Origin: Anaerolineales bacterium | Lineage (GTDB): Bacteria > Chloroflexota > Anaerolineae > Anaerolineales > UBA11579 | Reading direction: 5' to 3' | Length of the DNA: 47,221 bases | Assembly (NCBI GenBank): GCA_019637675.1 | Contig: JAHBVE010000002.1 | Coordinates: 672,156-719,376 of the forward strand | In this document: piece by piece, positions 13,457 through 21,913 of the stretch | Layout of the letters: each line of letters opens with the position of its first letter | Position numbering within the stretch: the stretch's first letter is position 1 | Notes under the pieces: generated by a model | Databases searched by the model: none | What the model was told of the DNA's origin: nothing | Seen by the model: the letters and a program-made list of their open reading frames with translations, nothing else | Made by a program: the position numbers and the translations under genes

Positions 13457-16087
13457 ATGGCGAAAAGCTCCATCCAGCCTGTAGATATTGGCGCACAAAT
13501 GCGCTCGGCCTACCTCGATTACGCCATGAGCGTGATCGTTTCGCGTGCCCTGCCAGACGCACGCGACGGCCTGAAACCCGTGCACCGGCGCATCCTGTAC
13601 GCCATGCTGGATATGGGCATCCGTTCTACCGGCTCCTTCAAGAAATCCGCCCGTATCGTCGGTGAAGTGCTGGGTAAGTACCACCCCCACAATGACGATG
13701 CCGTCTACGACGCCATGGCCCGTATGGCCCAGGATTTCTCGATGCGCTACATGCTCATCACCGGCCAGGGCAACTTTGGCTCCATCGGCGGCGATCCCCC
13801 GGCCGCCATGCGCTATACCGAAGCCCGCCTGCACCCCATGGCCGAGGAACTGCTGGCCGATATTGACAAAGACACCGTCAATTTCACCGATAACTTCGAC
13901 AGCTCCCTCAAAGAGCCGGTCGTGCTGCCCAGCCGTCTGCCCAACCTGCTCCTCAACGGCTCCTCCGGCATCGCCGTGGGTATGGCCACCAACATCCCGC
14001 CCCACAACCTGGGCGAGCTGGTCGGCGCCCTGCAATACATGATCGACCGCTACGACAAGATGGATGACATCACCACTGAGGATCTGCGCCGCTTCGTCAA
14101 AGGGCCAGATTTCCCCACCGGCGCCATCATCGTGGGCGAAGAAGGCATCCGTGACCTGTACAGCAAGGGCAAAGGCCAGCTCATCGTCCGCGCCAAAGCC
14201 CATATAGAAGAAGGCCGCCGCGGCCGCATGCGGATCGTGATCAGCGCCATCCCCTACCAGGTCAACATGACCAACCTGATCGAGCGCATCGCCGAACTGG
14301 TGCGCGAGGGCCGCCTGGAAGGCATCGCCGACATGCGCGATGAGTCTGACCGCCAGGGCCTCAGCATCGTGCTGGAACTCAAGGCCGGCGCCCAGCCCAA
14401 GATGGTGCTCAACCGCCTCTACAAATACACTCCGCTGCAATCCAGCTTTGCCGCCCAGATCCTGGCCCTGGTGGATGGCGAGCCGCGCCTGCTCTCCCTC
14501 AAGCGCGCCCTGCAGATCTTCCTCGAGCATCGTCAGGAAGTCATCACCCGCCGCAGCAAGTACGAGCTGGAGAAGGCCCAGGCGCGCGCTCACATCCTGG
14601 AGGGGCTGCTCACCGCCCTGGCCAACATTGATGACATCATCGACACCATCCGCAAGGCCAAGGACACCGAGATCGCCAAAGAGCGCTTGATGACCCGCTT
14701 CAAGCTGTCTGACAAGCAGGCCGTCGCCATCTTGGATATGCAGCTGCGCCGCCTGGCCGCCCTGGAACGCCAGAAGATCGAAGACGAATACAAGCAGATC
14801 AAAGAGCGCATTGCCTATCTCAAAGACCTGCTCAAGTCCCCCAAGAAGATCCTCGGCCTCATCCGTGATGATCTGGGCGAGCTTGGCCAGGCCTATGGCG
14901 ATGAACGCCGCACCGCTGTGGACGGCGAAGGCAAGGGCGATGTGAGCGAAGAGAGCCTGGTGGCCGACGAGGCCACCCTGGTCAGCATCACCAGCCAGGG
15001 CTACGTCAAGCGCGTCGCCGCCAAAGCCTTCCGCGCCCAGGGGCGCGGCGGCTCCGGCGTCAAAGGCCACGCCACCAAGAACGAGGATGAGGTCGTGCTG
15101 CTGGTGCCTGCCCGCACGCTCGACACCATCCTGTTCTTCTCCAACCGCGGCAAGGTCTATTCAGAGAAGGCCTATCGCATCCCCGAGGCGGATCGCACTG
15201 CCCGCGGCACGCCCATCGTCAACATCCTCAACGTTGGCCAGACCGAAACTATCACCGCCGCCGTGGCGGTGCCCAACTTCCAAACCGCCGAGTTCTGCAT
15301 CATGGCCACCCGTGACGGCAAGATCAAGCGCATGGCCCTCAACGAGTTCGAAGCCGTGCGCCCCTCCGGCCTCATCTGCATCAATCTGGAAAAGGATGAC
15401 CAGCTCGGTTGGGCCGGCCTAGTCGGCGCCAAGGATCACATCATCCTGGTCTCGCGCAACGGCCAGGCCCTGCGCTTCTCGGTGGACAAAGTGCGCCCCA
15501 TGGGCCGCCAGGCCGGCGGCCTGCGCGCCATCAAGATGAAGGCTGACGACCAGCTGGCCAGTATGGAAGTGGTCGAGCCTAATGCCGATCTGCTCGTCAT
15601 CAGCACCTACGGCTACGGCAAGCGCACCCCGCTGACCCAATACCCGGCCAAGGGCCGCGGCACCAGCGGCGTGCTCACCACCGATGTCAAAGCCTTCAAG
15701 GACATTGGCCCCATCGCCGCCGCCCGCGTCGTGCAAAAAGAAGACGAGGTCACCATCATCTCGTCGGCCGGTGTCGTGCTACGCACGGCCGTCAACGCCA
15801 TCCGTGAGGCCAGCCGCGCCACCCGCGGCGTGCGCATCATGCAGGTCGGCAAGGAAGACAGCATCGCCACCCTGGCGCGTATTCCGGTCACCAACATCGC
15901 CGCCGTAGCCACCGAGGCGGCCGCTGCCGCGGCCCCGCCCGCCAGCGCCCCGTCCGAAGAGCCGCCTGCCAAGCAGGCCAAGACCAAGGCCGCCGCGCCG
16001 AAGGCGAAAGCCAAGGCCAACGCCAAGCCCGCCAAGAAGGCCGCCGCCAAGAAAACTGCGGCCAAAAAGAAAACAAAAAAGAAATAA
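13457..16087 (+). CDS. gyrA: DNA gyrase / topoisomerase IV subunit A with a Lys/Ala-rich C-terminal tail
   Basis: An 876-residue type IIA topoisomerase A subunit that cuts and rejoins DNA for supercoiling. The catalytic tyrosine is Tyr120 in [13 protein letters not shown]. The winged-helix quinolone region reads [17 protein letters not shown], so the position of E. coli Ser83 is Asp81 while the Asp87 equivalent (Asp85) is kept. The C-terminal beta-pinwheel starts near residue 500. Its GyrA-box-like motif is QGRGGSG, differing from the usual QRRGGKG at two positions, so gyrase versus topo IV is not fully settled. Residues about 820-876 form a low-complexity tail, acidic/Pro first and then almost only Lys, Ala and Thr, resembling histone H1. 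No B-subunit gene is nearby. Promoter: TATAAT at 13390-13395. Confidence 0.95.
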   Translation: MAKSSIQPVDIGAQMRSAYLDYAMSVIVSRALPDARDGLKPVHRRILYAMLDMGIRSTGSFKKSARIVGEVLGKYHPHNDDAVYDAMARMAQDFSMRYMLITGQGNFGSIGGDPPAAMRYTEARLHPMAEELLADIDKDTVNFTDNFDSSLKEPVVLPSRLPNLLLNGSSGIAVGMATNIPPHNLGELVGALQYMIDRYDKMDDITTEDLRRFVKGPDFPTGAIIVGEEGIRDLYSKGKGQLIVRAKAHIEEGRRGRMRIVISAIPYQVNMTNLIERIAELVREGRLEGIADMRDESDRQGLSIVLELKAGAQPKMVLNRLYKYTPLQSSFAAQILALVDGEPRLLSLKRALQIFLEHRQEVITRRSKYELEKAQARAHILEGLLTALANIDDIIDTIRKAKDTEIAKERLMTRFKLSDKQAVAILDMQLRRLAALERQKIEDEYKQIKERIAYLKDLLKSPKKILGLIRDDLGELGQAYGDERRTAVDGEGKGDVSEESLVADEATLVSITSQGYVKRVAAKAFRAQGRGGSGVKGHATKNEDEVVLLVPARTLDTILFFSNRGKVYSEKAYRIPEADRTARGTPIVNILNVGQTETITAAVAVPNFQTAEFCIMATRDGKIKRMALNEFEAVRPSGLICINLEKDDQLGWAGLVGAKDHIILVSRNGQALRFSVDKVRPMGRQAGGLRAIKMKADDQLASMEVVEPNADLLVISTYGYGKRTPLTQYPAKGRGTSGVLTTDVKAFKDIGPIAAARVVQKEDEVTIISSAGVVLRTAVNAIREASRATRGVRIMQVGKEDSIATLARIPVTNIAAVATEAAAAAAPPASAPSEEPPAKQAKTKAAAPKAKAKANAKPAKKAAAKKTAAKKKTKKK

Positions 16088-16104
16088 GCAGATAAGTAGA
16101 CGCT

Positions 16105-16154
16105 AAATAAGCCACCTGTTCCTGCGTTTGCGCAGTAAAACAGGTGGCTTATTT
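16105..16154 (+). terminator. Long hairpin after gyrA
   Basis: A 16-bp perfect stem (16105-16120 with 16139-16154; AAATAAGCCACCTGTT and its complement). Its loop contains a second small stem (CTGCG 16122-16126 with CGCAG 16131-16135). The A/T ends make it usable from either side, although the trailing T-run is short. It separates gyrA from the M23 genes. Confidence 0.8.
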
Positions 16155-16204
16155 GTTGCAACCTCTGTATAACGCAGGTGTACCAAAACGCTTGTTTGCC
16201 TCCC

Positions 16205-17749
16205 ATGCGAAACATTTTTGCCCCGTTGCTGCTCCTCATCCTGGCGTCGCTGGCCTGCAATTTCCCCACCACCAGCCTGGGCTCCGCCCAAGGCGTCAGC
16301 GTGCAGGGCGCCGTGCCCACTGCCGCGCTGGCGCAGGCCACCCCGCTGGGCGCCGCCATGCCGGCGCCCACCCTGCCGCCCACGCGTGACCCCAATACGC
16401 CCATCCTCACGCCTACGCCAGACCAGCCCCACCCGCTGATGGCTCTGCGCACCGACAGCACGGTCTACACCGTCCAGCCCGGCGACTCGCTCAACGCCAT
16501 CGCCGAGCGCCTGGGCGTGACCCTGCAGCAGCTGCTGGCCGCCAACAACATCCCCAACCCCAACGCTCTCAACGTGGGCCAGGTCATCAACGTGCCGCCC
16601 CAGCAGCTCACCAGCATGGGCACCGACTTCAAGATCATTCCCGATTCCGAACTGGTCAACGGCCCCTACGCTATCGCCTTCAACGTGCAGGACTTCATTA
16701 GCAACCAGCCCGGCTACCTCAAGCAGCATCAGGAGCAGGTGGACCAGCAATTCCTCAGCGGGGCGCGCATCGTCGAGCGCGTCGCCACCGAATATTCCAT
16801 CAACCCCAAATTGCTGCTGGCCCTGCTCGAATACAAGAGCGGCTGGCTCACCAATCCCAGCCCGGACAACAACACCTTGACCTACCCCATGGGCCGCGAA
16901 GACACCTGGCGCAACGGCCTGTACCGCCAGCTCTCCTGGGCCGCCGACAATCTCAACAAGGGCTTCTACGATTGGCGCGCCGGCCAGGCCGCCAGTTGGA
17001 ACACGACCGATGGCATTGCCATCCCGCCCAATCCCACCATCAACGCCGGCACCGCCGGCGTGCAGCGCCTACTCGCCATGATGCTCAGCGAGAGCCAATG
17101 GCGTACCGCCGTGTCGGACCAAGGCTTCGTCCAAACCTACACGCGCCTCTTCGGCTATCCCTTCGACTACGCCATCGAGCCGCTGGTGCCGGCTGGCCTC
17201 AGCCAGCCGGCCCTGCAGCTGCCCTTTGAGCCCAATGTGCCCTGGGTCTTCTCCGGCGGCCCGCACGGCGGCTGGGGCAACGGCTCGGCCTGGGCCTCGC
17301 TCGACTTCGCCCCCGGCGCCGAGCTCTCCGGTTGCAACCCCAGCCCTGAATGGGTCACGGCCGCCGCCGATGGCCTGATCGTGCGCTCCGACAACGGCGC
17401 CGTCGTCCAAGACCTGGATGGCGACGGCTATGAGCAAACCGGCTGGACCCTGCTGTACATGCACGTCGCCGCCAGCCAGCGCGTCCAGGCCGGCGCCTAC
17501 CTGCGCGCCGGCGAGCGCATCGGCCACGCCTCCTGCGAGGGCGGCGTGGCCACCGCCACACACTTGCATATCGCCCGTCGCTATAATGGCGTGTGGATCC
17601 CTGCCGCCGGCGACCTGCCCTTCGTGATGGATGGCTGGGTCTCGGTCAGCAACGGCCTTCTGTACGATGGCAGCCTGGTGCGCGATGGCGTACGCGTGGA
17701 CGCCTGCGAATGCCGCTTCCCCGCCAATATGGTGCAACGCAAGCCATGA
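16205..17749 (+). CDS. LysM-M23 lipoprotein, paralogue 1 (putative cell-wall hydrolase)
   Basis: A 514-residue exported lipoprotein: signal peptide ending LILASLAC (lipid Cys18), a Thr/Pro-rich linker, LysM (about 87-131, VYTVQPGDSLNAIAERLG), a central helical domain (about 150-300, containing EYSINPKLLLALLEYKSGW, reminiscent of lytic-transglycosylase folds) and a C-terminal M23-like domain (about 345-490). The M23 residues kept are Asp367, His420 (LLYMHVA) and the HLH pair 453/455; the first zinc His is Trp363 (WASLD). His354 in GGPHGGW may substitute. A DLDGDGYEQ loop resembles a calcium site, and Cys residues recur in GC, SCEGG and CEC. The start at 16205 gives the signal peptide; the only -10-like box is TATAAC at 16168-16173. 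It overlaps paralogue 2 by 4 bp (ATGA). Confidence 0.88.
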   Translation: MRNIFAPLLLLILASLACNFPTTSLGSAQGVSVQGAVPTAALAQATPLGAAMPAPTLPPTRDPNTPILTPTPDQPHPLMALRTDSTVYTVQPGDSLNAIAERLGVTLQQLLAANNIPNPNALNVGQVINVPPQQLTSMGTDFKIIPDSELVNGPYAIAFNVQDFISNQPGYLKQHQEQVDQQFLSGARIVERVATEYSINPKLLLALLEYKSGWLTNPSPDNNTLTYPMGREDTWRNGLYRQLSWAADNLNKGFYDWRAGQAASWNTTDGIAIPPNPTINAGTAGVQRLLAMMLSESQWRTAVSDQGFVQTYTRLFGYPFDYAIEPLVPAGLSQPALQLPFEPNVPWVFSGGPHGGWGNGSAWASLDFAPGAELSGCNPSPEWVTAAADGLIVRSDNGAVVQDLDGDGYEQTGWTLLYMHVAASQRVQAGAYLRAGERIGHASCEGGVATATHLHIARRYNGVWIPAAGDLPFVMDGWVSVSNGLLYDGSLVRDGVRVDACECRFPANMVQRKP

Positions 17750-19296
17750 AACTCCGTGCCTATCGACTCATTGCCTGCAGCCTGGTGGTCGCCCTGGTGA
17801 CCGCCGTGTGCAGCAGCAGCTACATCACGCCACAGAGCCTGCAGGCCACCCAGGGCGCCCAGGCCGAGCTGACCGCTACCGCCAGCGCCTACGTACCCTC
17901 GGCCACCCCCACCGAGCTGCCCACCGCCTCGCCCACGCCGCTGGCCATGCCCAGCGCCACCCCGGCCGAGACGGCCACCGCCGCGCCGCCCTTCGTCTAC
18001 ACCGCCCAGTCCGGCGATACTTTGGATACCCTGGCCGCCCGCTTCGGCGTGGATGCCAGCCAGATCGCCTCGCCGCAAGACATCCCCGCCGGGCTCATCA
18101 ACCCCGGGCAGATTTTCACCATCCCGCATGCCGTCGGCATCACCACCCCCAACGACAAACTCATGCCGGATAGCGAGGTGATCTATTCGCCCTCCGCCAT
18201 CGGCTTCGACCCTGATACCTACGCCAATCCCTTCGCCGGCTACATCGCCACCTACCGCGAGTACCTGCCTTCGGCCTGGTACAGCGGCGCCGGCGTGGTG
18301 CAGCGCGTGGCGGTGGAGAATTCGCTCAACCCGCGCCTGCTGCTCTCCGTCCTGCAATACCAAAGCAACTGGGTGCTGGGCGAGCCCACCACCAGCAGCG
18401 CGGTCGAATACCCCATCGGCTACCGCCTGCCGCAGGCCCACGGCCTGTACCAGCAGCTCACCTGGGCCGCCAAGCAGCTCTCCACCGGCTACTACGGTTG
18501 GCGCGAAGGCCGCCTGACCGAGCTCACCTTCCGTGACGGCATCCGCATGCGCATCGCCCCCGAACTTAACGCCGGCACCGTGGCCATCCAATACCTGTTC
18601 GCCCAGCTCTACACCTACGAGAACTGGGCCGAGGTGATGCACCCCAACACGGGCTTCGCCTTCACCCACGCCTCCATGTTCCCCGACCCGTGGGTGCGCG
18701 CCGCCCAAACCGAGCCGCTCTTCCCGCCCGCCCTCTCGCAGCCGGCCCTCAGCCTGCCCTTCCTCGACCGCCAGGTCTGGTACTTCACCGCCGGCCCGCA
18801 CGGCGCCTGGGAGCGCGAGGGCTCCTGGGCCGCCCTCGACTTTGCGCCCAGCAGTGTGCTGCCCGGCTGCGTGGCCTCGACCCACTGGGTCACCGCCGCC
18901 GCCCCCGGCCTGGTGGTGCGCACCAGCCCGGGCGTGATCGTCGTTGACATGGACGGCGACGGCAACGAGCAAACCGGCTGGGTGGTGCTCTACCTGCACG
19001 TCATCGGCGCCAACACGCCCGCCGTCGGCACTTGGCTCGACCGTGGCGATCGCCTCGGCCACCCTTCCTGCGAGGGCGGCACCGCAACCGCCACTCACCT
19101 ACACCTGGCGCGCAAGTACAACGGCGAATGGATCGGCGGCGGCGGAGCGCTGCCCTTCGTGCTTAGCGGCTGGACCGTGCAATACGGCGCAGACGCCTAC
19201 CTCGGCTCCCTGGTGCGCGGCGAGCGCACCGTGGTGGCCTGCACCTGCAGCGGCCGTGACAGCCTTATCACCATCAGCAGCGATGATCCCTATTAA
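17746..19296 (+). CDS. LysM-M23 lipoprotein-like protein, paralogue 2
   Basis: A 516-residue paralogue of the preceding gene with the same layout: N-terminal export signal (IACSLVVALVTAVCSSS; the lipobox is atypical, so it may be a plain anchor or signal), Thr/Pro/Ala linker, LysM (YTAQSGDTLDTLAARFGV), helical domain with NSLNPRLLLSVLQYQSNW, then the M23-like domain. The same features recur: AGPHGAW, Trp for the first zinc His (WAALDFAP), DMDGDGNEQTGW, YLHV, SCEGG, a THLHLAR pair and a terminal ACTC. The start ATG overlaps the stop of paralogue 1, and the end overlaps paralogue 3 by 14 bp, so the three are translated as a unit. Divergence among the copies suggests an old triplication. Confidence 0.87.
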   Translation: MKLRAYRLIACSLVVALVTAVCSSSYITPQSLQATQGAQAELTATASAYVPSATPTELPTASPTPLAMPSATPAETATAAPPFVYTAQSGDTLDTLAARFGVDASQIASPQDIPAGLINPGQIFTIPHAVGITTPNDKLMPDSEVIYSPSAIGFDPDTYANPFAGYIATYREYLPSAWYSGAGVVQRVAVENSLNPRLLLSVLQYQSNWVLGEPTTSSAVEYPIGYRLPQAHGLYQQLTWAAKQLSTGYYGWREGRLTELTFRDGIRMRIAPELNAGTVAIQYLFAQLYTYENWAEVMHPNTGFAFTHASMFPDPWVRAAQTEPLFPPALSQPALSLPFLDRQVWYFTAGPHGAWEREGSWAALDFAPSSVLPGCVASTHWVTAAAPGLVVRTSPGVIVVDMDGDGNEQTGWVVLYLHVIGANTPAVGTWLDRGDRLGHPSCEGGTATATHLHLARKYNGEWIGGGGALPFVLSGWTVQYGADAYLGSLVRGERTVVACTCSGRDSLITISSDDPY

Positions 19297-20839
19297 TCTT
19301 CACTCCCCCGCCCATAAGCTCTGCGCCCTGCTGCTGGCCGCCGCCCTGGTGGCCGGCTGCGTTAGCGCGCCAGCGCCCACCTCCGCCGACTCTACGCCGC
19401 AGCCAGCCACCGCCTCGGCCGAGACGACCGCCGAGCCGGTCATCACCTCGACCCCGCAGCCGACCCGCCCGCTATACGACGCCGGCACGCTGGTGGACTA
19501 CACCGCCCAGACCGGCGACAACCTGATCGCCCTGGCCGCCCGCTTCAACACCACAATTCGTGAGATCCGCGCCGCCAACCCCATCATTCCTGACACCGCC
19601 ACCACGCTGCCGCCTGGCTTCCCCATGCGCATCCCCATTTACTACCGCGCCTATTGGGGTTCGCAATACCAGATCCTGCCAGACGGCCTGTTCATCAACG
19701 GCCCGGCCCAGATCGATTTCGATACCCAGGCCTTCGTCGACTCGCAGCCCGGTTGGCTCAAGAACTATCGTGAATACGCCGCCGGTCAGCGCCGCACCGG
19801 CGCCGGCCTGGTGGACCTTGTCGCTCAGAATTTCAGCGTCAGCCCGCGCCTGCTGCTGGCCCTGCTCGAATACCAGTCCGGCGCGCTCACCCAACCCATC
19901 CTGGATGACGACATTGGCCCGTTCGTGATGGGCTACCAGCACCCCTTCCACCGCGGCGTGTACTTGCAGTTGGTCTGGGCCGCCAATTTGCTCAACAACA
20001 ACTATTACTTATGGCGCAACGGCAAGCTGATCGAGTTTGACCGCCCCGACGGCACGATCTACCGCCCCGACCCCTGGCAGAACGCCGCCAGCGTCAGCCT
20101 GCAAATGTTCTTCAACTCCCTCAAGCCGATGAACGAGTTCAACTCCGCCATCGGGCCAGAGGGCTTCGCCCGCACCTACGCCGAGCTTTTCGGCGACCCC
20201 TGGCAGGCGGATACATCCCACATCCCGGGCAGCCTGCTCCAGCCGGAGCTGCGCCTGCCCATGCCGCCCGGCGAGCTGTGGTCGCACACCGGCGGCCCGC
20301 ATACCGCCTGGGGCACCGGCGCCCCTTGGGCCGCCCTCGACTTTGCCCCCGGCAGCGAGACCCAGGGCTGCTTCAACAGCACCTCCTGGTCCACCGCCAT
20401 GGCGAATGGCCTGGTGGTGCGCACCGATGTTGGCGTCGTTGTATTGGACTTAGATCAAGATGGGGATGAACGTACCGGCTGGGTGCTCTTCTATTTACAC
20501 TTGGCCGAGACCGGCCGCGTGAACGTCGGCCAGCGTGTGCAAGCCGGCCAGCCGCTCGGCCACCCCTCGTGCGAGGGTGGCTCCTCCACCGGTACGCACG
20601 TCCACATCGCCCGCAAGTACAACGGCGAGTGGGTCGAGGCCGCCGGCGCGCTGCCCTTTGTGATGGAGGGCTGGACCCCGGTCGAGGGCAACTTCGCCTA
20701 CATCGGCACGCTCGAGCGTCTTGGCCACACCATCCGCGCCTGCACCTGCTCCGATGCGGCCAGCAGCATCATCTCCCGCGCCCCCGCCGTCTCCTTCCCC
20801 ACACCTGAAATCATCCCCACCGAAGAATCAGAAGAGTAA
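19283..20839 (+). CDS. LysM-M23 lipoprotein, paralogue 3
   Basis: A 518-residue third copy with the best lipobox of the set (ALVAGC, lipid Cys26), a Thr/Pro/Glu linker, LysM (YTAQTGDNLIALAARFNT), a helical domain with NFSVSPRLLLALLEYQSGA and the M23-like domain. It repeats GGPHTAW, WAALDFAP (Trp in place of the zinc His), DLDQDGDERTGW, YLHLAE, SCEGGSSTGTHVHIARKY and CTC, and adds a Pro/Glu-rich C-terminus (IPTEESEE). The ATG at 19283 lies 11 bp before the stop of paralogue 2. Such proteins are expected on the outer face of the membrane, binding and perhaps cutting or remodelling peptidoglycan; catalytic activity is uncertain because of the altered metal site. Confidence 0.88.
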   Translation: MIPINLHSPAHKLCALLLAAALVAGCVSAPAPTSADSTPQPATASAETTAEPVITSTPQPTRPLYDAGTLVDYTAQTGDNLIALAARFNTTIREIRAANPIIPDTATTLPPGFPMRIPIYYRAYWGSQYQILPDGLFINGPAQIDFDTQAFVDSQPGWLKNYREYAAGQRRTGAGLVDLVAQNFSVSPRLLLALLEYQSGALTQPILDDDIGPFVMGYQHPFHRGVYLQLVWAANLLNNNYYLWRNGKLIEFDRPDGTIYRPDPWQNAASVSLQMFFNSLKPMNEFNSAIGPEGFARTYAELFGDPWQADTSHIPGSLLQPELRLPMPPGELWSHTGGPHTAWGTGAPWAALDFAPGSETQGCFNSTSWSTAMANGLVVRTDVGVVVLDLDQDGDERTGWVLFYLHLAETGRVNVGQRVQAGQPLGHPSCEGGSSTGTHVHIARKYNGEWVEAAGALPFVMEGWTPVEGNFAYIGTLERLGHTIRACTCSDAASSIISRAPAVSFPTPEIIPTEESEE

Positions 20840-21409
20840 TCCCCTTCATTTGTGATTGCGAGTAGGGGCGCAGCATGCTGCGCCCACTCCCTCACCGTCA
20901 TTGCTTCGTTCGGCCGATATGCCGTAGGGGCGGGTCTCAGACCCGCCCGCTTTGCTTCCCCCGTGCATCCCGAGCGCAGCGAGGGATCCCCACTACGCGC
21001 TCACAGTACTCAAGCCCTACACAGAAGACCTGCCAGCAATGATCCTTCGCTGGTCCGGGCTCGGCGTCCTGGTGTACTTGTATCCACCCGCTCAGGATGA
21101 CACGCATCCATAGTAGGGGCGCAGCATGCTGCGCCCACTCCATCACGTCATTGCGAGGCCGTGAAGCGGCGCTAGCCGCTGAGCAACGAAGCAATCTGTA
21201 GTGTCCCCCCGTGCATCCCGAGCGCAGCGAGGGATCCTCACTCCGCGCTCACATAACTCAAGCCCTACATAGAAGACTTGCCAGCAAGGATCCTTCGCTG
21301 GTCCGGGTTCGGCGGTCCGGTGCATCCGTATCTACCCGCTCAGGATGACACGCGAATTTGCCGGTGCACCGTAGGGGCGGGTCTGAGACCCGCCCTTTGC
21401 TTTTTACCC
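20840..21409. repeat. Intergenic repeat cluster (three repeat types, two copies each)
   Basis: 570 bp without a supported gene. Type C: two 144-bp direct copies at 20961-21104 and 21209-21352, starting CCGTGCATCCCGAGCGCAGC and ending in a GGATGACACG module. They contain the inverted form of the 'GTGTCATCCTGAGCGGGT...AGCGAAGGATC' element seen at 1481-1788. Type A: perfect palindrome GGGCGCAGCATGCTGCGCCC at 20866-20885 and 21117-21136. Type B: palindromes GGGCGGGTCT(C/G)AGACCCGCCC at 20928-20948 and 21375-21395. A fragment near 21146-21200 (GTCATTGCGAGG...GCAACGAAGCAATCT) belongs to another common intergenic motif. Short open frames here only spell repeat-derived peptides such as HPERSEG. Confidence 0.85.
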
Positions 21410-21829
21410 CTACAACGGAATGATCTCGTAATCCGTATCGATCTGCACCGCCATCTTGATCATATTCTGCGCCGGGCAATACTTCTCCGAAGACAACTGG
21501 ATCGCCCGCTCCACCGCCGCCGCATCCACATCATTCCCCGTAATAATGAACTCGATCAACACATGCGTCCACACTTTCGGGTGCTCCTTGGCCGCCTGCG
21601 TCGTCACCTTCACCTGCAATGCCTTCACATCCTGGCGCTTCTTCTGCAAGATGGAAATTACATCCATCCCCGTACACGCCCCCAGCCCCAGCGCCATCAG
21701 CTCCATCGGGCGCAAGCCTTCCTCGGTGCCGCCAACACTGGAGTCAGCATCCACATCCACTGAAAACCCGCTGCTCATCCCTTTGCCGCGGAAATTCAAG
21801 CCCTTCGTCCAATCCAATGCTACTTGCAT
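21410..21829 (-). CDS. OsmC/Ohr-family protein
   Basis: A 139-residue OsmC-fold protein; relatives reduce organic hydroperoxides with two cysteines. Both cysteines are present: one in LGLGACTGMDVISIL and one in SSEKYCPAQNMIK, the usual positions in the central helix and the later loop. An acidic SVDVDADSSVGGTEEGLRPMEL segment precedes the helix, as in the YhfA/OsmC subfamily. Length is normal. GGAGGA ends a few bases before the ATG at 21829. The gene is alone on the minus strand between repeats and the divergent sbcC gene. The exact substrate is not predictable. Confidence 0.92.
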   Translation of the reverse strand: MQVALDWTKGLNFRGKGMSSGFSVDVDADSSVGGTEEGLRPMELMALGLGACTGMDVISILQKKRQDVKALQVKVTTQAAKEHPKVWTHVLIEFIITGNDVDAAAVERAIQLSSEKYCPAQNMIKMAVQIDTDYEIIPL

Positions 21830-21913
21830 GCTTCCTCCAGTATGTTGAGTTTGCCTGAAACAACAGCAAGATGATTATAGTTGAGGCGTTACAAGTTAGA
21901 ATCGCCTGCGCCA

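Noticed and set aside
13208..15070. A very long open minus-strand frame running from the kinase gene through more than half of gyrA
   Set aside because: It is antisense to gyrA, and its translation there is low-complexity and resembles no known family. High GC makes such shadow frames common. The kinase proper starts at 13207, at a good N-terminus.
20852..21325. Short open frames in the repeat cluster giving HPERSEG-like peptides
   Set aside because: They arise from the repeats themselves, change frame between copies and have no ribosome sites.
20961..21352. Insertion sequence
   Set aside because: No transposase frame and no clear terminal inverted repeats or target duplication; a non-autonomous element remains possible and is listed as a repeat.
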